From Polynucleobacter sp. (GTDB taxonomy: Bacteria > Pseudomonadota > Gammaproteobacteria > Burkholderiales > Burkholderiaceae), in contig JALRHB010000038.1 in the NCBI GenBank assembly GCA_023253245.1, positions 1-10,307 of the forward strand: a stretch of 10,307 bases of DNA, written 5' to 3'. Of this stretch, positions 6,287 through 10,307 are shown one piece after another. Each line of letters begins with the position of its first letter. Within the stretch, counting starts at the first letter, position 1. The position numbers and the translations under genes were made by a program. The notes beneath the pieces are model-generated. The model saw only the letters and a program-made list of their open reading frames with translations. It was not told the DNA's origin and ran no database searches.

Positions 6287-6556
6287 TTAGTAGGTATTAC
6301 ACCTATAAATATAGGTCATAGGAAAGCGATCGTTCACTGTTTTACGAGTTTCAAGAATTGTGGCGCTCCGCTTTCCTAGTTTTTTACACTCTTCTATTGC
6401 CGCAGCTTGCGCTTCAATTTCTTTCGCATTTTTTGGAGCATGAACACCAATCGTACCGTCTGATTGACGATAGACTCCAAACTCACTCACTGGGGTTGAA
6501 CAAGCCAACAGTGTTAAGGCTAGAGAAATCCATACTATTTTTTGAACGCGTTTCAT
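6287..6556 (-). CDS. Small lipoprotein of unknown function
   Basis: From the ATG at 6556 the protein has 89 residues and a clean lipoprotein signal: MKRVQKIVWISLALTLLAC, with lipobox LLAC and the lipidated Cys at residue 19. The +2 residue is Ser, which in proteobacteria favours outer-membrane sorting. The mature part contains FGVYRQSDGTIGVHAPKNAK, then an Ala/Glu/Lys-rich helix (EAQAAAIEECKKLGKR) and a terminal strand ending YIYRCNTY, with two cysteines that could form a disulfide. An in-frame ATG at 6592 would add 12 residues and has a better Shine-Dalgarno (GAGAG about 7 bases upstream), but it would give an unusually long pre-signal stretch. I do not recognise a family. It lies just downstream of fbpA on the same strand, with no clear terminator between, so read-through from the iron locus is possible. 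Confidence 0.72.
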   Translation of the reverse strand: MKRVQKIVWISLALTLLACSTPVSEFGVYRQSDGTIGVHAPKNAKEIEAQAAAIEECKKLGKRSATILETRKTVNDRFPMTYIYRCNTY

Positions 6557-6658
6557 AACTGAGAACAGAATATTTTCAAATGAATGATTCATTCTAGCTC
6601 TCTTTACAAATGCCAAAGCTACTTTGCAATTACGAGGAGTTCAATTGGCTAAATGCGC

Positions 6659-7723
6659 TTACTTATACCCAACTCGGTCAAGTATTCGTTGGGCAGCAAT
6701 TTGATTTCTACCAATTGCCGCTACAGAAATATCTTCCGCTTTGAAAGGCCCTAACATCTTCAAGCCCTCATTTTCAATTTTTACTGATTTAACTACCGGC
6801 CATTCATTATTGCCATTCGCAAAATATTCTTGAGCCGAATCACTAGCTAAGTACTCTAAGAACTCTAAAGCTGCTTTAGGATGTGGTGCATTTTTTGCCA
6901 CACCGCCACCAGCGATGTTGATGTGCGCTCCAGAAGTTTTTTGATTGGGCCAAACAAATCCAATCTTAGAGACAACCGCTTTATCTTCAGGCTTGTTAGA
7001 GCGCAATAGTCTGACCAGATAATAAGAATTAGCAAGGGCCACACCACACTCACCAGAGGCAACTGCTTTAATCTGGTCGGTATCACCACCTCGTGGTGGG
7101 CGTGCCATATTCGCTACCATTCCCCTGGCCCATTCTTCTGTAGCTGCCTCGCCACGACGTTCAATCATTGCACCAATCAAAGAAAGCATATAAGGATGAG
7201 TGCCCGAACGGGTGCAGACTTTTCCTTTATTCATAGGTTCAGCCAGCTTTTCATAGGTATCCACGTCTTGCGGCTTAACCTTGTCTTTGTTATAAACAAC
7301 CAAGCGTGCCCTTGTTGATAAGCCAAACCAAGTAGAGCCTTCAGGATCGGGTTTGGAGCGAAGATTTGCAGGAATACGACCATCTAAATATTTTGAATTG
7401 ATAGGCTTAAAGAATCCATCAATCTGGGCACGCCATAATCTCGCTGCATCCACCATCAAAATGACATCTGCAGGACTATTGGCACCCTCACTCTTTAATC
7501 TCTCAGCTAGAGCATTGTCATCTGCTTCAATGCGATTAATTTTGATACCAGTCTTTTTCGTGAAATCGCTATACAAGGCTTCGTCTGTTTTGTAATGACG
7601 TGCTGAATAGAGATTAAGTTCTTTTGCTTCTGGCACGCTTTGCGCACTTAACGGTACTGCAAAGCATGCGGCCAAGAGCACTACTGTAATCGTAAGAGTT
7701 CTAAAAGTCTGTTGAGTATTCAT
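6659..7723 (-). CDS. fbpA: Fe(3+) ABC transporter periplasmic binding protein
   Basis: From the ATG at 7723 the protein has 354 residues. A longer in-frame start at 7783 would place the Fur-like site and promoter inside the gene, so I reject it. A signal peptide spans about 1-27, with a signal-peptidase I site after LSA. An internal LAAC at 17-20 also resembles a lipobox, so the anchoring is uncertain. The mature protein belongs to the FbpA/FutA class of periplasmic ferric-ion binders. It has LNLYSARHYKTDEALYSDF at 36-54, with H43/Y44 at the N-lobe ligand position, Y178 in GTHPYMLSLIG, and the paired tyrosines Y234-Y235 in ANSYYLV, which supply phenolate iron ligands in this class. The C-terminal lobe contains GGGVAKNAPHPKAALEFLEYL. 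It would capture Fe(3+) and pass it to FbpB. It lies downstream of fbpB on the same strand with an 85-bp gap that carries its own candidate Fur-controlled promoter. Confidence 0.93.
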   Translation of the reverse strand: MNTQQTFRTLTITVVLLAACFAVPLSAQSVPEAKELNLYSARHYKTDEALYSDFTKKTGIKINRIEADDNALAERLKSEGANSPADVILMVDAARLWRAQIDGFFKPINSKYLDGRIPANLRSKPDPEGSTWFGLSTRARLVVYNKDKVKPQDVDTYEKLAEPMNKGKVCTRSGTHPYMLSLIGAMIERRGEAATEEWARGMVANMARPPRGGDTDQIKAVASGECGVALANSYYLVRLLRSNKPEDKAVVSKIGFVWPNQKTSGAHINIAGGGVAKNAPHPKAALEFLEYLASDSAQEYFANGNNEWPVVKSVKIENEGLKMLGPFKAEDISVAAIGRNQIAAQRILDRVGYK

Positions 7724-7754
7724 GAGAGTGCCAGTGATTAAATTAGATATCTCC

Positions 7755-7783
7755 AATTTATCACAAATACGAATGATTATCAA
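7755..7783 (-). promoter_or_regulatory. Candidate fbpA promoter
   Basis: Read on the minus strand, TTGATA (positions 7783-7778, 5 of 6 to -35) and TAAATT (7760-7755, 4 of 6 to -10) are separated by 17 bases. Transcription would begin around 7748 and give a leader of about 25 bases before the ATG at 7723. The -35 overlaps the Fur-like palindrome, a classical arrangement for iron repression. Confidence 0.5.
7768..7782 (-). promoter_or_regulatory. Fur-box-like operator upstream of fbpA
   Basis: On the minus strand the 15-mer TGATAATCATTCGTA matches the 7-1-7 Fur consensus TGATAATNATTATCA at 11 of 14 defined positions, with the left half perfect. It overlaps the -35 of the candidate fbpA promoter and sits in front of a ferric-iron binding-protein gene, which raises the prior strongly. 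When iron is plentiful, Fe(2+)-Fur bound here would block fbpA transcription. Confidence 0.6.
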
Positions 7784-7808
7784 TTAAGAAATCAATTGAA
7801 GCCTACCG

Positions 7809-9377
7809 CTAGGATTTCGCAATCACTCTAGAAAGGATCAATACTGGAAAAAGTCCAACTAAAACAATGGTTAATGAGGGCAAGGCTAATTCCGCAAGAC
7901 GCTCGTCAGCAGCCAGCTGATAAGTAGCGACTGCCAAAGTATCAAAGTTAAAAGGACGTAATAACAAGGTAGCAGGCAACTCCTTCATAACATCTACAAA
8001 GACAAAAAGCCCGGCAGTAAGTAAGCTACGTCTTAAAAGTGGTATGTGCACTCTTTTGAGAATTTGCACCCTAGACAAACCAAGTAATGCTGCTGACCCA
8101 TCCATTGATGGCGTGATACGGGACAGACCTGCTTCTACGCTTTGCAAGCTAGAAGAAAGAAAGCGAACCAAGTAAGCATATACCAGCACCAGCACACTTG
8201 CAGACATCCACCATGCCAATTGAAAAATTTCTAGGAAAGATAGAATACCAATGGCTAAAACAGCTCCTGGCAAAGCATACCCAAAACCTAGTAAACGATT
8301 AACCCATGCTAAGCGAGTATTAATTCTGACGGCATAAGCAAAAAAAACAGCAAATGCCACGGACACAATCGCAGTAATCAGAGATACTGATAGAGAATTT
8401 CCCAGCCAACCTAGGTAGCGTATATCAACGCTGAGACCTTGCTGATAAAGCAACTGGAAGAGTGCAAATGCAGGGAGTAAAAATCCAAATAAAAGAGTTA
8501 ACCCACAAAAAGAAAAAGCAAAGAAGGATTTTTTACCATGCAAGCCAATGGCTATAGGCTTGCTTTGAGAGGAAGAGGCATAGCGTAATTTAGACCGGCT
8601 ATTTTGCTCAATAAAGAATATCAACAGTACTAGCGTCAATAAGCCAAGAGATAGCTGGACCGCCGCAAGGCGATCGCCAAACGATAGCCAGGCTTTGAAG
8701 ATTCCAGTGGCGAAAGTTTGTACGCCAAAATAAGACACCGCTCCAAAGTCAGCTAAAACTTCCATGAGTGCTAATGCCATGCCAGCAAAAATAGCGGGCC
8801 TTGCCATAGGGAGCACTAACCTCATGAAACCCTGAAATGGGCTGTAACCCAAAGTTTCCGAGACTTCAATTAAGCGCCTACTACGCTCTAAAAAAGCTGT
8901 GCGCGTTATCAAATACACATAAGGAAATAAACAGAAAGAGAAAGACCAAATTGCTCCTGTCAGTGAGCGGGGATCGGGGAAAAACCACAGTGCATCCAAT
9001 CCTAAAATTACTCGTATAAAACTTTGAATCGGGCCTGAGAACTGTAAGAGATCAACAAAAAGATAGGCCATCACATAGGTTGGCACCGCTAATGGCAATA
9101 TTAGAGCCCACTCAAATACTTTTTTTCCGGGAAAGTCGTAACTCGCAATAATCCAGGCATTACCTACGCCTAGCATAAAGACGCCAAAGCCAACACCCCC
9201 TATCAGAACTAGGGTAGAGGCGATATACCCTCCCAGTACGTAGTTCCATAAATGACTCAGTGTGCCTGTCGCCATTAACTCGGGATGGGTGCTTGCTCCT
9301 GAAAACAGAAAGGGCGCCGCTAAGCCAAATAAGGGCAGAAATAACAACAAGGCAAGTGGCACTACTATTCGATTCAT
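7809..9377 (-). CDS. fbpB: Fe(3+) ABC transporter permease, fused double domain
   Basis: This 522-residue membrane protein has about 12 hydrophobic segments in two homologous halves, the FbpB/SfuB layout in which two BPD-transport permease domains are fused in one chain. Each half carries an EAA-type loop that docks with the ATPase. The first is at about 171-191 (EVSETLGYSPFQGFMRLVLP, then MARPAI). The second is at about 426-447 (DGSAALLGLSRVQILKRVHIP). Downstream of each loop are the characteristic EVLADFGAVSYFG (206-218) and DVMKELPATLLLRPF (462-476). The central linker at about 258-283 is basic and Ser-rich and presumably cytoplasmic. The length matches the family (500-550). It would form the Fe(3+) channel with FbpA and FbpC. 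No strong Shine-Dalgarno precedes the ATG. It diverges from fbpC across 68 bases and is followed on its strand by fbpA. Confidence 0.93.
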   Translation of the reverse strand: MNRIVVPLALLLFLPLFGLAAPFLFSGASTHPELMATGTLSHLWNYVLGGYIASTLVLIGGVGFGVFMLGVGNAWIIASYDFPGKKVFEWALILPLAVPTYVMAYLFVDLLQFSGPIQSFIRVILGLDALWFFPDPRSLTGAIWSFSFCLFPYVYLITRTAFLERSRRLIEVSETLGYSPFQGFMRLVLPMARPAIFAGMALALMEVLADFGAVSYFGVQTFATGIFKAWLSFGDRLAAVQLSLGLLTLVLLIFFIEQNSRSKLRYASSSQSKPIAIGLHGKKSFFAFSFCGLTLLFGFLLPAFALFQLLYQQGLSVDIRYLGWLGNSLSVSLITAIVSVAFAVFFAYAVRINTRLAWVNRLLGFGYALPGAVLAIGILSFLEIFQLAWWMSASVLVLVYAYLVRFLSSSLQSVEAGLSRITPSMDGSAALLGLSRVQILKRVHIPLLRRSLLTAGLFVFVDVMKELPATLLLRPFNFDTLAVATYQLAADERLAELALPSLTIVLVGLFPVLILSRVIAKS

Positions 9378-9411
9378 GTAATCGGCATTCCGTTTAGACT
9401 CTAGCCATGTA

Positions 9412-9430
9412 TTAAACCATTAGCATTAAT
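9412..9430. promoter_or_regulatory. Weak Fur-like site in the fbpB/fbpC divergent gap
   Basis: Read on the minus strand this 19-mer contains AATGCTAAT, one mismatch from the Fur hexamer array AATGATAAT, and 11 of 19 positions agree with the GATAATGATAATCATTATC consensus. It lies 16 bases before the fbpC ATG and 35 bases before that of fbpB, where one operator could control both directions. The gap is AT-rich, so a chance match is possible. The core promoters in this gap could not be resolved by eye. Confidence 0.33.
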
Positions 9431-9445
9431 GAGAAAATTATAGGG

Positions 9446-10307
9446 ATGAACTCCTCTCACACTCTACTTTCAATTGAAGAGCTTGAAATCGACTACCCTA
9501 GCCGCGACGGTCATGGTCGAGTCACCGCCGTTAAAGGACTGAACTTAGAACTAAAACAGGGGGAAATCGGCTGTTTATTGGGCTCTTCTGGTTGCGGCAA
9601 ATCAACTGTCCTGCGGGCTATCTGTGGATTTGAACCCATTAAGGGCGGCCAAATTTTGCTGCGCGATAAAGTCGTCAGCTCCCAAAGCATTCATATCCCG
9701 CCCAGCCAAAGACGGGTTGGCATGGTCTTTCAAGAATTCGCCCTCTTTCCGCATTTAACGGTTTTAGACAATATCGCCTTTGGTCTACAGCACCTTGCAG
9801 GCCCCAAGAGAACGGCAGTGGCATTAGAGTGGTTAAAGAGAGTGGCATTGTCTGATAAAGCTGATGCTTACCCTCATGAGCTCAGCGGCGGCCAACAACA
9901 ACGGGTTGCACTGGCAAGAGCTATGGCACCAGAACCTGATTTGATTTTGCTAGATGAACCATTCTCTAGTCTTGATATTGAACTGAGAGAACGTCTTGCC
10001 AGTGAAACTCGAGAGATTCTTAAAGCGAATAACATTACTGCCTTACTGGTTACTCATGATCAATATGAGGCCTTTGCAATCGCCGATAAAACGGGGGTGA
10101 TGGCACAAGGCAAAGTCATTCAATGGGATATTCCCTATGAGCTCTATCACAAGCCCGTCAATCGCTATGTTGCCGACTTCATTGGTCGAGGCGTCTTTGT
10201 TCAAGGCTTCGTCCTAGAAAACAACAAAGTGAAAATTGAACTAGGAGAGTTAGATTTAGATCCAGGGCACACCGGAAAAGTAGGCGAGAAGATTGATGTT
10301 CTTCTAC
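9446..10307 (+). CDS. fbpC: Fe(3+) ABC transporter ATP-binding protein, 3' end cut by window
   Basis: I translated the plus strand from the ATG at 9446. It is open for 287 codons to the right edge, so the C-terminus is missing (family length is about 345-360). All ATPase motifs are present: Walker A GSSGCGKST at 46-54, Q-loop Q96, signature LSGGQ at 146-150, Walker B LILLDE at 166-171, D-loop SSLD at 174-177 and H-switch H204 in LVTHDQ. After the nucleotide-binding domain come GKVIQWDIPYELYHKPVNRYVADFIG, typical of the iron/polyamine/molybdate subgroup, and the start of a C-terminal regulatory OB-fold-like domain. With fbpA and fbpB alongside, an iron assignment is strong. It would energise Fe(3+) import as a dimer on FbpB. 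TAGGG abuts the ATG and GAGA lies about 11 bases upstream, so the ribosome binding site is modest. Confidence 0.93.
   Translation, partial: MNSSHTLLSIEELEIDYPSRDGHGRVTAVKGLNLELKQGEIGCLLGSSGCGKSTVLRAICGFEPIKGGQILLRDKVVSSQSIHIPPSQRRVGMVFQEFALFPHLTVLDNIAFGLQHLAGPKRTAVALEWLKRVALSDKADAYPHELSGGQQQRVALARAMAPEPDLILLDEPFSSLDIELRERLASETREILKANNITALLVTHDQYEAFAIADKTGVMAQGKVIQWDIPYELYHKPVNRYVADFIGRGVFVQGFVLENNKVKIELGELDLDPGHTGKVGEKIDVLL

Noticed and set aside
6256..6295. Possible hairpin between the convergent H1-tail and lipoprotein genes
   Set aside because: The stem is short, AT-rich and imperfect, with no T run after it on either strand, so it is not a credible terminator.
1..10307. tRNA, rRNA, CRISPR array, insertion sequence or att-site repeats
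   Set aside because: Reading both strands I found no cloverleaf with a CCA-type end, no regularly spaced repeats, no transposase and no long direct or inverted repeat pairs.

Overview
The window (about 10.3 kb, moderate GC, dense in genes, short intergenic gaps) looks like ordinary chromosome of a small-genome betaproteobacterium in Burkholderiales. Gene content and protein style fit Polynucleobacter or a close relative; this is inferred from recognition, not from a search. I saw no tRNA, rRNA, CRISPR array, insertion sequence or prophage, and no gene-free stretch over 300 bases. The longest gap is about 210 bp, at 5221-5431.

Left part (1-2697). The 5' half of a COG2509-type FAD-dependent dehydrogenase reads leftward out of the window. 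Divergent from it is yaeQ, whose stop codon overlaps the start of a PIN-domain ribonuclease gene (ATGA overlap). Rightward genes then encode a DUF1653-like protein, SlyX, and a four-helix membrane protein of the YvlD / phage-holin-IV family.

Middle part (2701-6556). A full-length asmA on the minus strand converges on the membrane-protein gene, with three bases between them. Divergent from asmA is the zinc-ribbon gene yjdM, followed by a convergent small coiled-coil gene (DUF465/YdcH-like). Next is the most unusual protein here: 277 residues with an 80-residue histone H1-like lysine-rich tail joined to an acidic body that resembles YbjN-family proteins. A small lipoprotein gene of unknown function lies opposite it.

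Right part (6659-10307). This is a ferric-iron ABC importer. The periplasmic binding protein (fbpA) and fused double permease (fbpB) are on the minus strand in the order B then A. The ATPase gene (fbpC, cut by the window end) diverges from fbpB. A good Fur-box-like palindrome overlaps the -35 of a candidate promoter just upstream of fbpA, inside the fbpB-fbpA gap. A weaker Fur-like site lies in the fbpB/fbpC divergent gap. Together these predict iron-repressed uptake, with fbpA able to be expressed more strongly than the permease.

Most genes are recognisable housekeeping or transport genes. The items that deserve a second look are the H1-tail/YbjN fusion, the yaeQ-PIN coupling, and the split, separately promoted fbp locus.
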